Origin: Himantopus leucocephalus
Taxonomy: Eukaryota; Chordata; Aves; Charadriiformes; Recurvirostridae
Reading direction: 5' to 3'
NCBI GenBank assembly: GCA_003993805.1
Contig: RSEF01000003.1
Span: 109,171,089 to 109,235,088 of the forward strand
Length of the DNA: 64,000 nt
The position numbers and the translations under genes were made by a program. Below, piece after piece: positions 24,705-47,887 of this stretch (within the stretch, counting starts at the first letter, position 1; every line of letters begins with the position of its first letter). Below the pieces are notes generated by a model. The model searched no databases, was not told where the DNA came from, and saw only the letters and a program-made list of their open reading frames with translations.

Positions 24705-27700
24705 TTTGAGAAGCCAATCAATAGCATCAATCGCAATTGGCAGTGAATAGCCAAATCAGTTGGTTAATCAAGAAAAAGCACTTAAAAAATGTTTAGATGG
24801 TTACAGAGAAGTTGAACAATGCCAAGGAATTTGGTAAATTCCCATTTTGATAAGGCAGATTCCTGTGCTGGCAAAACTATTCTGATTGTTTTATTTTGTT
24901 AATTTTAGAAAAAAAAAAAAAACAAACCTTTAAAATTAGAATTAAATTGCCTATGCCAAATAGAGAAAGTGTAGGATATAAGTGTGCCGAGGGACATGGT
25001 AAAAATTCTTTTTACAAGAAATGTGTTGAAATTGCTGTGTGTTTAAAACCAGCGGAGACACTGTAGGTGCAGAATGGTAGGTCTGCAGAGAAAATAATGA
25101 TTTATATTGACTGTACTAATAATATCCTTTTTCACGGCATTTTTTTTTTTTATATCCCCATCTCCCCTCACAACAATTTCAGGTTCTCAACCTTTGTATT
25201 ATTTTGCAGGATCAAACCCAAATTTATTCTTATCAAACGGATTGTATGACAATATTATAACTTAAAAGAAAACCAGACTTTTTAATCTGCTGTAAAATAA
25301 CATATAAGCCACCCATGAATCTATATAAAATTAAAAAAAAAAAACAAAAACCTTTCATCTTAAATTCAATAACAGCTTATCACAGCTGACAAGTGCGACA
25401 TCCCAGGTGAAACTTAATTTTGATAAAATAAACCGCTGGATGATACCAGCTACCTTCATCTGCTAAATGCTGATATTTTCTTATTATAAATATGTGGGTT
25501 CATGTGCCTGACTCTGGGACGTTGCAGACCTATGAATAGATGAATGATTGCAGACTATTCCTCTGTTTTACTGGGTTTTGGTGTTATGCAAAAAAAGTTC
25601 CAAACAGCAAACGCAGCATTCACATCTGCCCCCACTCCGAAAGCGCAGCGTGCCCGTTAGACAGCACCAACACAGTGCTTCACTGCTCTCTTTGTCCAAA
25701 TCATACACTCACAAAAAGTACATATTTTTCAGACATTTGTGCAAATACGTTAAGTTTTACTCTTCAGGAAAGATTAATAAGAGCCACTCTTTTGAAATCT
25801 TATTTGCTGATATTTATTTTGCCTTCTTTCTTTTTTTCACATTGCTTGTATGATTTCCAGATCTACGTTGTATAATCTTATCTCATTACTCATGATTTGC
25901 ATACAATGTCATTATTCATGGCAGCAATCATGGAGCTGACATGAGGAACCAGGCAGTAATTCAGGGAATCGGCAGCTTGAGAAAACGCATGTTAGAGTGC
26001 ATCTTCTGAAAGTGCACCTTGGTGTGGGTTCCTGAGATAATGTTAAATAAAGGTTATCCATAAAAAATAAGGTTTCAAATCGTATTTGCTTAGGCCTCTC
26101 CCCAAGGAAGGATGATAATCATTCAGAACGGGGCCTTAGAGGTTGTTTGATGCTGCCAGCGCAGGTTCAGGAACATTGACTGTCTCAGCCTGCTTCGACG
26201 AGAGAGTCTGAGGACATCAGTACAGATACTCCATTGTCAATGATTTGGGGATAATTAAATGGACATCATGAATTCCTTGTCTTTCATAGAAATGAACTTT
26301 TTCCACTGAAGTATCTTAGATTGTACCCAGATAAATAATCAGGAAAAATATCATTAGTATATGCTCTATATGACAAACAGATGAGAAAATTAATAAAACA
26401 GTCCATCTCCTTCTTTTTCTAAGGAAGATACAAAAGGATCTAGACTCTGCAAGTGCTTATATAGACACATCTGTGGGGGTAGGAAGTGCTGCAGAAACTG
26501 GAGACGCTGCCCCTTTCACCTGGATTGTGACCTGGCAGCGCTCCTAGAGCTGGTTTACTAAATCAAGAAAATGACAGAGAAGGTTACTAGTAGTTGATAA
26601 GATTGACAGCAGGGAGCTTAACAATCAAATCCGTTTAATCCCAGTCTTCATAATAAATAGAATGGTCTGAGGCACGATGTTCCATCTGATAATAAACAAA
26701 TTGTGATACTTTCAGCAGTTTCTACAAGACCAATGCAAATTCAGCACCGCATTCAACTGTGGGTACGAAAGTATTTGATATAGGCAAAGGAATAAAAAAA
26801 TAAAATATCTTGCAAGAAAAGGGAAATGAAAAGTGGACAAAGATGATAATGTGAAGTAGGAAATATAAGGGAGGGAGAAAAGAAGTTGAAGCCATTTTTC
26901 TAAATTAATCAAAATGAATGCAGTGTGAGGGAGAAATCTTCTAACAGACTCAGTTAGTACAATTTCATAGAGAGGTATAACCCCAAATGCTGTGGTGTGT
27001 CACCTGATATTGCTGGATTAAGTATGTTCATAAAGAGGACCTTCACTCCTTTAGACATCTCAGCTCATTAGAGTGTCACCATAAAGGAGAATTGCGCTTC
27101 TACTTCAAAACGCTCATTGACCACAGGACTTGCCTTTCAACTCTACGGTTTTTCTGTCACTGGAAGAGAGTAATAATGCTTCATAATGGGATTTGTTCAA
27201 CTGGCGATTAGTCATCTCACTCTAACCATTTAGATGGGTGAGATGGTGCTGGAAGAAAGCCAGGGTTTGAGCAGTGAACAAGTGTTGCCCATGACAGTGG
27301 GTCAGACCTAGACATATCCACCAGCTGGGGTTGGCAAGAGAAGCACGTTGGGCATACGACTGCAAAGCAACAAAGATATTGGCATCATGACAGCTAGCAG
27401 AAATAGGATGGCTCAGAACACCATTTCCAGTTTAGTTATATCTAAGCTCGCTGGACCTGCCTGGTGGCAATTTGAAAATAAATGCTCAGTCTAGCTGCAA
27501 ATACTTGCACACAGACACAGGCTAGGCGGGAGGACTCAGCAGCACGTTGGGGTGCATGGAGCTGCAGCCCCCCTGGCTTCAATTTTGTACTATCAGACTG
27601 AAACAAGGAGAAAGTTTTGGAGACTCTCTGCTAGGTAAGAATTTATTGTCAGCTTTTCCCAACAGTAACGTACTGTTATGACACCAGAATCACATCTTTT

Positions 27701-28284
27701 CTAATCAGATACACTTGGATTTAATTTCTCTGTGGAGTGGATTTCAGTGAAACTGAGACCGAGTACTTAATTTCACATACTTCCAACAATCTAGGAACTG
27801 AAGTGATGAAACAGTCGGTAAGAAGACAATTTGTTCTTCAAGAATCACAACTCATTACTCAGTCCATCATCTCAGAGACTAATCCTCCTTCAAGAACTGA
27901 TATTAACCTGAGATCGAGAACAAATTGTCTTGGTAAATGCATAGCTCGTGCTCCAAGAGGCACCGCACCCTCGGCAGAGTTCAGAACTCGGTGACACAGG
28001 AATACTAAAATATTAAAACTTCTTTACATACAAACAAAACCATTTGAAATTATGTTCAACAAGGCCACGTAGAGATAACAGCAGCAGTTACTGCAGTGTG
28101 CATTTAAGAACTGGGATCACAGAAACAGTATTTCAGCACCCCATATATGACGGCTGCAGTGACTGTAATGCGTTCTAGCAGAAGTTGTTCCAATTTCTTT
28201 TTCTTCTGAAGCTCTTCCAACTTCTACAAATACTTAAATATTCATGAGGGAAGAGAATGATGTAACAGGTTAAAAGTTAACACA
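24705..28284. other. Intergenic, nothing assigned
   Basis: AT-rich. Overlapping short frames (for example 25540-25875 and 27737-27994) show no recognisable protein. Confidence 0.45.
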
Positions 28285-28286
28285 CT

Positions 28287-29222
28287 TATTGGTGTCTACC
28301 GCGGCCTGCCCGATCAGGGGAGCCTATTGATGAAGCCTTCTTACTCCAGCTACAGGAGGCATCGCGCTCGCAGGTTTTCATCCTGCTGGGGGACTTCAAC
28401 AACCCTGATCTCCTGGAAAAGTAGCACGGCAAGCTGTAGGAGACTCATGGAATGCATTGAAGATAATTTCTTAAGCCAGGTAATAGACAGACCCACCAGA
28501 GAGGCAATAATCAACCTGATGGTCACCAATGCAAGTGACAGTGACATCAAAATTGGAGGCAGCCTGGGCTGCAGTGATCATACACCGGTGAAGTTGGCAG
28601 CCATGAGGGATATGGGTCAGAGGAAGAGTAAAGTCAAGACCCTGAATTTTAGGAAAGCAAAATTCCAGTTCTTCAAGGAGTTAGTCAATAGGACCCCCTG
28701 GGAAACTGCCCTCAGGGACAAGGGAGCAGAACAGAGCTGGCAGATCTCTGAGGATGCTTTCCATAGGGTGCAAGTGCTCTCAATCCCCAGGTGTAAGAAA
28801 TCTGGAAAGGGGGGCAAGAGATTGGCACAGCTGAGTTCAGACCAACTGGGTTGTTCAGCCTGGAGAAGAGAAGAATCCGGGGAGACCTTATCGTGGCCTT
28901 TCAGTACCTAAAGGGGGCCTACAGGAAAGATGGGGCTAATTATTTAGCAGGGCCTGTTGTGATATGACAAGGGGTAATTGCTTTAAACCAAAAGAGGATA
29001 GATTTAGGCTAGATACAGGAAGAAATTTTTTACAATGAGGGTGGTGAAACACTGACACAGGTTGCCCAGAGGGGTGGTGGATACCCCATCCCTGGAAACA
29101 TTCAAGGTGAGATAGGACAGGGCTCTGAGCAATCTGATGTAGTTGAAGACGTCCCTGCTTATTGCAGGGGGGTGGGAGTAGAGAACCTTTAAAGGTCCCT
29201 TCCATCCCAAACTATTCTATGG
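28287..29222 (+). mobile_element. CR1 copy with endonuclease end joined to 3' end, reverse transcriptase missing
   Basis: From about 28290 the sequence reads, with frameshifts, as the CR1 endonuclease C-terminal half: the LLGDFNNPDL motif near 28383-28412, then LMECIEDNFLSQVIDRPTRE, the GGSLGCSDH motif near 28555-28581, NFRKAKFQFFKELVNRTPWE and a KSGKGGKR segment. At about 28820-28845 it jumps to the 3'-end region (GLFSLEKR-type sequence), leading to the 3' UTR ending GGTCCCTTCCATCCC. The whole reverse transcriptase, about 2 kb, is absent. The element is not autonomous and carries stops. Confidence 0.85.
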
Positions 29223-32200
29223 GAAACTGGAACAAGTAGGTGTCAGCTCCTGTTAAAATAGTTACATAACTTAGAAAATCTGCAGTTGAATGACTAAGTA
29301 AAGGTACATCCACACAGTACGAGACCTAGAACATGCACCAGGCAGGCAGAAGGTGAAGTGATGTTTCTTGAGGGAGGACTTCAACGTAAGCCTCCCACAT
29401 ATTGTTTAAGTGTCCCGACTACTCACTGAGGGCAATGGTCCCGGCCAGCGTTGTAACTGGTGCTTAAAATGTAGTGCTGTATTTCTATTGTTTACTTTTG
29501 TTAGAAGTATCTACACTGGAAACAAAATATTACGTTTGATATTGAACTAAATGTTCCCTTGACCCAGAAAGAATATTTTTCAGCCTTGCATTACAATGAG
29601 AAAAACTTAAAAAAAAAAAATCTGCTCCAAAAAGAAAATCTTTAAAAAACCCTCCAGTTCAAGCATTACTTTTTATGTTTGGCTCAGTCACCGAACAGAA
29701 GATAATCCATTGCACAGTCTTAAGAGAGATGACCCTTCTTATAAGGCAGCAGCATGACACAAATTGTCAGTAACTCACAGGAGGGCAGTAGGAACTGCCA
29801 CAGTATAGAGTGGGAGAAGCACGGCAACAACAGACGCAGCATCTTGCCATGGATACAAAGTCAGTACCACAATAGACAGCCCAGCAATGTCAACAGGGTA
29901 TGGCAGGGTCGGCTGGAAAAGCCGTTAGCAGCCCAGCAGCAGCAGCAGGAAGCACAGCAATGACAGGCGAGTGAGCAAGAAGCACAAGAAAATAGTAGTT
30001 TGAACTTCCAAAAACCGCAGTTTTCTTCAGAACAGTAAAGCCAGGAGACAGAGAGTTGCATGGCGACATGGGCATCAAGAGGGATGTTTGTAAGGTTGTC
30101 ACCTCCCTGAGTTTCAGATGGCTCGGTGCCAATGAAACACCACCAGCTGTTATCAAATTGGGAAGCACAATATCACCGCCTTGAAACACAGCGAGAGCAT
30201 TTGGTAGTCCAGAATAATTGATGGTGGTAGCAAATCTCTGGTATCACACCTTTGGACTATTCCGAAGGAGTTGTTAGTATTTCTGACAGATTTCTGCCCT
30301 GGTATTGTCCAAAAGTGTCCAAAGAGATACTCCTGAGCTCTTTGGGAAAGACTGTTAAGAGCAAAGCTGTAAATGACTGTGTATGTAGATATTAGGTGCA
30401 AAGACTGACAGACTCCTACTACTCCTGCTTGTGGCTGCCCAGGAAGTATCACATACCGCCCTGTCCTGTAGACAAGCACCTCAAGGAATCCCTAAGGACC
30501 ATACCTAGAAATCAGGCTGAATTAGAATTTTTCCCAGTATTTTCTTCGCTGAAGAAAAATACGTCGATGCAAAAAAACACTACAAGCTTTGGCCCTAAGA
30601 AGACCTGGCAATAGCCAAACAACATCACGTTTGACCTAACAATTAAAAAAAAAATCAAAAAAATGACTTTTTTCTCTCTCTGTTTCCCCTTTCTTTCCTT
30701 GGAAGCTTCAGAAAAATAGGAGCCTTAATAGGATAAGTGGGACTGCATGATATATTGCTGTACTTTGGATTATTTTGTGCCATTAATGACATAGCTCATG
30801 CAGGTACAGATTCATTCTAGAAATAAAAGCAATTACAAATACAATTCCATGTTCAATATTATTAGTTCAGCATTTTAGTAAACGTTAAGATTCCCATAAT
30901 GAGTCCTAACATTGAACTATTTTTATTCCCTATAAAATCTAATTTCATTAACTTATCTGGGAAATGCAGGAAATACATTATTCCTTTGTTATTGAATGTG
31001 AAAATACATTCAGCAGTGTGCAGCTGGAAACTCGTTTGTACATATTCCTGGGGCGAAACGAAAAGGAGGTGGAGAATGAGTATAATGAAAGACTTGATAC
31101 AAGCTTTGGACTGCTGATTTTTTTAATAGAAGAGCACAAACGTGTATTTTTAAAAGCTGGATGAACAAATAAGAATAGCTCTGGGCAGATCTAATCTGCA
31201 CGGCTAGCACTTACAGTATGCATTAAAGAATTCAAGCTGACATTGACCTTGGCAGCACTCGCAAAGGAAGAATTTTCACAAGGATGAACATGTCTTATGC
31301 TGTGTCTTCAGTTTTGTGAACAGTCTTGGGTTTTTTTTTTTCAGTATTAACTATACTTATTTCCCATACCTCCATTCTTTGTGCCCTATAATTATTTTCA
31401 AGCAATAACATACTAAATACATGGGATAAAAGAAGAGTAGCATAGCGTAGGATACGAGCATAATTCAAGCCTTCATCATCCTTTTAAGAGGATCCTTTTC
31501 TGAAAACATGTCAAAACATTTTTTTCTATAGCTTTCCCCCATCCTAAAAGCTTTTTTACACATATATTGCTAATGACAAGGTCTTTAAAAAACAAATAAA
31601 AAATATACACGTAAAAGAGAAAGATACACAAAAAAAATAAGCACAGGAATATCCACAAATACTTATTTCATAGGGAGCAAAAGAAGAGTTATATGTTAAT
31701 TCTCATGGCACTGGCTCAATGCCGTGTTCAAGTTCCCTTCACCATCACACTCCATAGGTTCCTGGAAACTGAAGATTTTGAACAGTACTGGGTTTTCATA
31801 ACCATCCCTGCTAATCATCCCAAAGCTGGGCGACTCAGAAGTGCCGGTGTTAACACAGGCTTACACAAATGTGGTCAGAGAGGGCACACTGAGACAATTT
31901 AGCACCCACCCATTCCCGAGGAACCTCTCCCACAGTGAAAACAGTGGACAAGACCAGTAGTTCACCACAACTGGTCAGTTGCAGTGCACTTCTGAGGCAC
32001 AAAAATATAACAGGTGAACTCCGACAAGCCCGAGCAGGTAAGTTTTGCTGTAGCTAGGCTGATCGTAGCAAAGTCCAGCTCTTGTTGCTTTCCACTGTGC
32101 CGCCAGAACCTCAGCAAGTTCCATGAGAAGAGCAGCTACGGAGAGGGAAGGAAGTCAGGCAGAGAGAAGAATGAGTTGATACACAGGGTAAGGGGCACAA

Positions 32201-34770
32201 GCAGCTGGCTCCAACGGCACATAGAACGTTGTTCATTTTCTCAAGGAAAAGACTGCTCCAGAAAGAGTAGGAATGTTCGGAATGGACGAGAATAAAACTT
32301 GAGATCCATCTCTAGACTAATCTATAGGACGTGACCTTTCCCATGGTCCGCTCCCTGCCTCCTGCATACGTATAACCCATCTTGTCACTCACGCATCCAT
32401 CAACATACTCCTCCAAATAAACAAAATTATTTTGGAATTGAAAAGATTCCTTGATCGACTGTGTAGAAGTAAATCGAAGATTGCTCTCTTTGAAAAGGTG
32501 AGTGTTTTCGGTCATTTTGCCTTCATTAAATGTCATAGTAATAAGCAATAAATAAATTAAAGGTACATTGACAGACTGAAAAAATGAATTGTGAGATCTC
32601 TGGGACAGGAACCAAATCTCTGTTGCAAGATTTTTCAATAAACAGTGAGCTTGTGACCAGAGGTCCTGGATCCTGTTGGAATACAAACCTTAGAATAACA
32701 GAATTTCAATGCTGGGAAACACTTTAAACAGCTGTCTAGTTCACCCTTAGCTACAAATAATAAATGAAAAAGACTTTTCAGCTCTTGCAGTCTGTTGGAA
32801 ACACTGACTCTGGCACATGCTTTCCCTGTGCTTCCTCCCTGATCAGTGGAGAGAGTTCTGTCCCAAAGGCAGCTCGGGCCATCTTTGAGCCCACCTTACC
32901 ATACTGACCGGGGTTTCCCGAGTCATTTCAATCTGTTTCCCGTCTCTCCGTGTGTAGCCATAACCTCTGCACAAAACTATGACATTTATCATTGCCAACA
33001 GTTTGCATTAGAGGCTCCAAAATGTCACTGTTAATGAGAATACATTTTGATTGTACTTTAAAACATGGTAGGTGATACATGTACATATACATATCTATAT
33101 CCATGCTGATGTACTTATTTTTCACCTTTCTTTGGTAAGCTTTGCATATTTTTTCATATTTAAGCTTTGACAGAAAGTATTTTAACAGAGAATCAGTCTA
33201 GGCATCTTTCTCAGTGCATATACTGAATACAATTTGTATTGAATTTTCATTATGACCCCTGGCTAAAAATATTCTGATAATTCAAGGGGCCTTGTGAGGG
33301 GAAGATGGTAAATAACAAAATGGAACTTACACTTCTTTTTAGCTATCAACACTTACTCTTTTCCATCACAGCATTGACTCAGATCAAATATCAAATGGCA
33401 GCATACATTTTACAAGATGACTGTTTACTTTGGTTACATTTCAAATCATGATGAACTAATTTTGCTTATGAAACTGATCATAACTTGTAACTGTTAAATC
33501 GGTGCATTTCATATAGACAGCTGTCAGCCTTTCGTCTGTCACCCAGACAAATGTTGGAAGCAGTGTCCTTATTTCCATTTTCACCTGAATCATACTTAAC
33601 AGAAAAATTTTGAACAATATTAGCTTTTAATTTTCCCGGGTATTTTTAAAATGTTTTTTGAGTTTACCTGACAGCCTGCTGAGAAATGCTGTACTGATGG
33701 CTCAGCAGGAACACAGCAGGTAACAAGACCTCAGGGGCTTGGTTAGGGGACAATGGCAGATACATTCTCCAGTGGTGTGTGGGAATAACACAGTGGGATG
33801 TCCATGCTGGGAGCAGAGTGTTAAGATCAAAACTGGATGTGAATTGTAAAAGCAAAAATTGAGCTCATCCTTAATCACATGAAGCTTTTTGGTAACGTAT
33901 ATACACAAAACGCCCTGGCACCATCTTGCTTGATGAAGAAACTTTTATTACATACAGTTATTCCCGCCCTTTCTCCAGTGCCTTCCCTCAAATGTCTGTC
34001 ATCTATTCTTGTTTGGAAACTGGTCATCAGTTTGGAAACTGTTTTCCAACAGCCGAAGGAGTAAGAGGGCTTCATCACCCATTTCAATTCCATTCCCTGA
34101 AAGAGACAACAGCTATACTTCTACTATATGGGTGCTGTTATTAGGCTGGATTTTAACAATCTTGCATTTGTTCACTTATTAATCGCTCACATTTATCCAA
34201 AATACACCGAGAAGAGCAGCATTAGCTTTGCAGCCCATCATTTGGCAGGCAGACAAAAAAGATACATTCAATTACTATTTATTAAGAAATCACATGTATT
34301 GGTACATATAACAGAATTCAAGGCTTTCAGTGGGCTATAATTGAATCCTTTTGTATTAAATAAGCCTTAGCTATATCTATTGTTCTAGCAGCTGATAAAA
34401 AATGATTCAGAAATTATATTCAAGCTTTTCTGCATAATTATTAAAGTATAATGGCACTTAACATCTGCATTTCTGTTACAGTCAGCATTACTAAACTTAG
34501 CTAATTCAAAAAATATCACCAGATACTGTGTCTGCAGTGAAAAAAATGCAAAATCTATACACACTTATTTGCTTCAATAAAATATGCAAAGACATACGGC
34601 AGGATCTTTGCTTGGCATATGTCCGCACAGCTCCAAAAGTCACTGGAACAACGCCAGTTTACGTTGCCGATTTACACTGCTGAACGCTCCCATGCTTCTG
34701 CCCACTGTAACAAGGCACCGGAGCTTTGCCAGGCGAGGGTGGACGGGGAAGCTGAAGCTGGGAGAAGGCC
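29223..34770. other. Intergenic, nothing assigned
   Basis: No recognised gene. The 29.7-30.5 kb part is richer in GC and has overlapping frames of about 100 codons on the minus strand plus a short CAG run near 29935-29950; it may be an old LTR or other repeat, but I could not identify it. The rest is AT-rich with short frames only. Confidence 0.4.
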
Positions 34771-34814
34771 AGCCCAGCATTCCCGGTGCCAGCCCAGCAT
34801 TCCCGGTGCCAGCC
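34771..34814 (+). repeat. Two-copy tandem repeat of 20 bases
   Basis: AGCCCAGCATTCCCGGTGCC occurs at 34771-34790 and again, identical, at 34791-34810, followed by AGCC. The local sequence is GC-rich. No function is visible. Confidence 0.85.
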
Positions 34815-37800
34815 TTTCCTCTGTTATTTCAGGTGAGGGAACGCCCTTAGCAGCCATCTCCAGCTGAAGGGTCAGTGGAACACAAAGTTTACATAGGATC
34901 TCAGCTGGACTTCTCTTTCTACTTGTCTGCATGGTCCGGTTTCTGTTCTTTTACTCCGTCGATTGTCTGGGGTTTTGTGGTTGGGTATTTTTTTAAGTTG
35001 GAGAATGCCATTTTGTACTTCCAGTATGTTTTCCAGGATAGTTTGGAACATTCTTGCACAAACTTTGCACCGTTAAAGCCAAGGAAGTTTGCCATTAAAT
35101 GGATTAAGATTTTGTCTCTTGTTCTGAAAAAGTGGCCTGTTTACGTCTGTATTCCACACACAAGGGCATTGTAGTATTTTCATATAAAAGCATCAATAAA
35201 GAGACACTTTTTTAAAACAGGTGAGTTCATTGATTTAAAAATAAGTATGTTCCTGAATTCTAAAAATTGTGTATAATATAGCCAGTTACCACCTAACTCT
35301 TGGATATTTTAAAGATATTTCCTATCTTGTATCATACTTTTTGTACCTTAACTGTTTACTAGACAGCAAAGTTCTTCACTGTATGATTTGCTGTATAAAC
35401 AGTAGTGATGTAATTTAATGGAATCTTTCCTTGAGATTGATTCCTGCAGATTTTAGTATAATCTGCATTTCCAGGCATCCCAATGTTTAGTATAAGGCAG
35501 AATAAAATTACCTAGGTATTTCAAGGAACAGTGTATTCTTTAGTTTCAGAATTAGCTACATGAACGTTCACTACAAGTACCCTTTGGTGGTGTGACATCA
35601 TCTCCATATGTGACTTCACAGCTTTTAGTGATGTAACTGCTTTCAGAATGATGAAGGCCATTTTCATGACTCCATGTTGGACACTAATAACAAGGAATCA
35701 AAGTTCTGAGTGCCTTTATCATAGATATTTAAGGCCTTGACCCCTGGACATTACAAAGTCTGATCAGTCCGTGGTGTGGACGCCGGTGGTGGACACCCGT
35801 GCTATGGCTGTCATCCTTGCGCTCATCTGCAAAGTTCTATGGTTAGTGGATTTTGTAAGGTGGCTGACACCCAGTGTCACCATGCTCTGAACACTGGGAG
35901 TGACTGGTTGTGGTATGACAGAAACGTTATGCCTATTTCCAAGCCCTGGCCATCAGAGGTGCCCCACAATTATTATAAATGCAATGTTTTCATTGTATTC
36001 CCAAGTTTTATTAATGATTGCAGGCCAACGCAGGAGCAGGATATGGGAAAATGGCTCTGTGGGATAAAGGTATCTGTTCCCTCTAGAGGTATAGGGCAGG
36101 GAATGACACAGACAGAGGCTTTCTCAAAGAGATCAGAGAATGTGTTGTAAATACAAAGGTATCACTCCCAAATTGTACGAAACCCTCCTACTGTAAACAT
36201 CACCCATTACAAATACACGATAGAGAAGCTATTGGTAAGACGTCATCCCTGAAAGCCAGTTGGCGTTGGGCAGCACTCGAGAAACTGTTTGCCCAGCTGT
36301 GAGGACAAATCTCCAGGGGGGACATTCAGACACCTATAGAACAGCTCTCTTTCTTTGGTCTGCGCCGGGTGCACAATAAAGAATTTTTAGCTAAGGGATT
36401 GTCATCACTTGCTACATGCTGGGACACAGAGAAGCTTAGGCTGATACGTCTTACAGAGCACTGAGAAATCAGCATCCCTTTACTGTCTATTCACAACTGA
36501 TAAAATCAAAAGACCTTACACCTACAAGGGCTAAAATGAAGTAGCAGGAAGGCAAAGTAGTGATGCTCAGCTGTCAGCTAGGGGTAGCTACCAACCACAA
36601 GTCCACACGCTCCTCCACAGTCACCCTGATCTATAATGCCAAGTTATCCTGTCTGGGACAGAGATGTCTGCTGCTGATGGTGAGGGTGCTACAAAGTCTA
36701 GTCCCTCCTGTCTCTGTTCAACTGCCTGACCGGACTCCCCAGGCTCATTTGCACGTTCCCAAGGGAGCTGATTAACGACCCTGCCTTAGGAGCTGCTTCT
36801 GAATTGCAACTGAATTTGTTTTCCAGTTGCCCATTTGCGTAGCCTTTTTAAACTTTTACATAGATTAGGTCTACTGATAAAGGAAGGATCATTTCTTGTC
36901 CTGTGACCTCCAGAAATATGCTTTCCGTTAGCATGGACTGTCTTATGCTTGCATTGCCAAATTTTTAATGGAAAGTTAGTGAGTTTTACTGTTTAAAATT
37001 ATTTTTTAGACCAGATGCACCGCATTTACTACACCTTTTGGACAGCCTATGGTCCACAGATAAGTTTAGAAACCCTTGTTTTAGAACCAGTTGTTTCTAG
37101 AAACAAATGTTCATCCAACATTTTTGCTATTTCATATAAGAATAATAGAATTTATAAACCAAATCATAACCATTTTCTTAGAATTTATCACCTCATTGAT
37201 TCCTCTCAACATTGTGTACTGAATTTCCTTTTCTTATTTAGGCCCCTATAGGATAAGCACACTGACACATTTACTTTTATAGATGACGTATTCTGAAGGC
37301 TGCTGCTAAACAGATTAAACCATGTAATGACTTAATCTTTGCACTGTTGCTATAGATTCTATACAATAATTCATCTATAGATGCATTTCCCTATCAATTC
37401 AGCTTGCTCAGCTTTCCTTGTGTCAGCTGCAACCAAGTATTATTATTTGTACTGAGGTTTATCATCATCCCATCACTGTTCCATAATGCTTGTTATACTG
37501 AAATTCTCATCCACTGCAATGTATAAAATGCTCTTTCTAAAAAATTTTGTGCAATCGCAGAGGGTGTAAAGCTTTCTTCTTCATATCTGTCATTGGGTTA
37601 CTCTTGGCCTGACACTTCAGTGATTTTTTTTCAGACTTCACCCATGTCTGTTTCTTGCCGTGCTCTTATTCGGTTGAAACTGTCACTATTCTTTATCAGA
37701 TAACACAGTATCAGTGTATCAACAATCATTAACAGAAGTCCCTAACCAGTATCTGTACGCTTCAGAGCTGTCCAAGTTTCCCCATTTTTTGAGATATATA

Positions 37801-38160
37801 GTCTCCAGAATTTATGTACTGGTATTTTGCCTCTATGTTGAATGCAATGGAATCAGTACCCTGAGAATGACGTTCTCTCTGTAGCATTTATACTGAAATC
37901 CAAGAGTTTTGTTTATCTTATGGGGCAAGTGCATGGGATGAAAGTCCATCAGAGGAAACGACCTCTGAAGCCTAAAACATAATCTTCCTATTTAGTGATC
38001 TCAATTTAGCTTCCTGAAATTCTCTTCTACATCTCTCTAAACACTTGTAACAAATCCCTTTAAAATACTAATTGAGTTTTTAAAATTGTATAGACACACA
38101 GAGGATTCTAAGAATGCTTGAATATGACAGAAAATTTCAACTGTATATTTTAATAGATGA
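34815..38160. other. Intergenic downstream of RAD51AP2
   Basis: No gene recognised. A possible LTR 3' part lies near 36.0-36.42 kb. Frames such as 35776-36150 (plus, 124 codons) are unsupported. Confidence 0.4.
36160..36420 (+). mobile_element. Possible solo LTR end of an old endogenous retrovirus
   Basis: The sequence GGTGCACAATAAAGAATTTT, with AATAAA at 36375-36380 preceded by a GC-richer CTGCGCCGGG, looks like the R/U5 part of avian ERV LTRs, which often read ..AATAAAGAAT... No partner LTR, primer site or gag/pol frame is visible. The boundaries are guesses. Confidence 0.22.
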
Positions 38161-38176
38161 AAAATACATGTCAGAT

Positions 38177-38182
38177 TTTATT
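38177..38182 (-). terminator. Candidate polyadenylation signal for RAD51AP2
   Basis: TTTATT on the plus strand reads AATAAA on the minus strand, about 265 bases past the stop codon. It is the first canonical signal downstream of the stop; an ATTAAA follows at about 38148-38153. No transcript end can be seen from the sequence. Confidence 0.4.
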
Positions 38183-38445
38183 AATATTACATAAACTTTA
38201 AAAGGGCCTCATCTTTCCATTAAAAGTTCTACTAGTAAACATTCATTATAAATCCCTTTGCTATCAAATATTCACAGGAGTAATCCTAAATAAATCACTA
38301 GTAAATACTGCAATATTAATATCTAAAAAAACCCACATACCACAAAGATAAAGCTATCAACAAAAAAAACTTAACATAAAAACATTTCAACAGTTTTCAA
38401 GCAAAGTTTTCAACCACTTCAAGACTGGTTAAAGAATCCAGTAAG

Positions 38446-47850
<9,405 letters not shown>

Positions 47851-47887
47851 GCTCACAAAAATAAGTTCTATACTTGCTGAGACAGTC

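Noticed and set aside
29754..30479. Overlapping frames of about 70-110 codons with a CAG/Gln run
   Set aside because: No consistent frame, no splice or polyadenylation context, and no family recognised; perhaps an old repeat.
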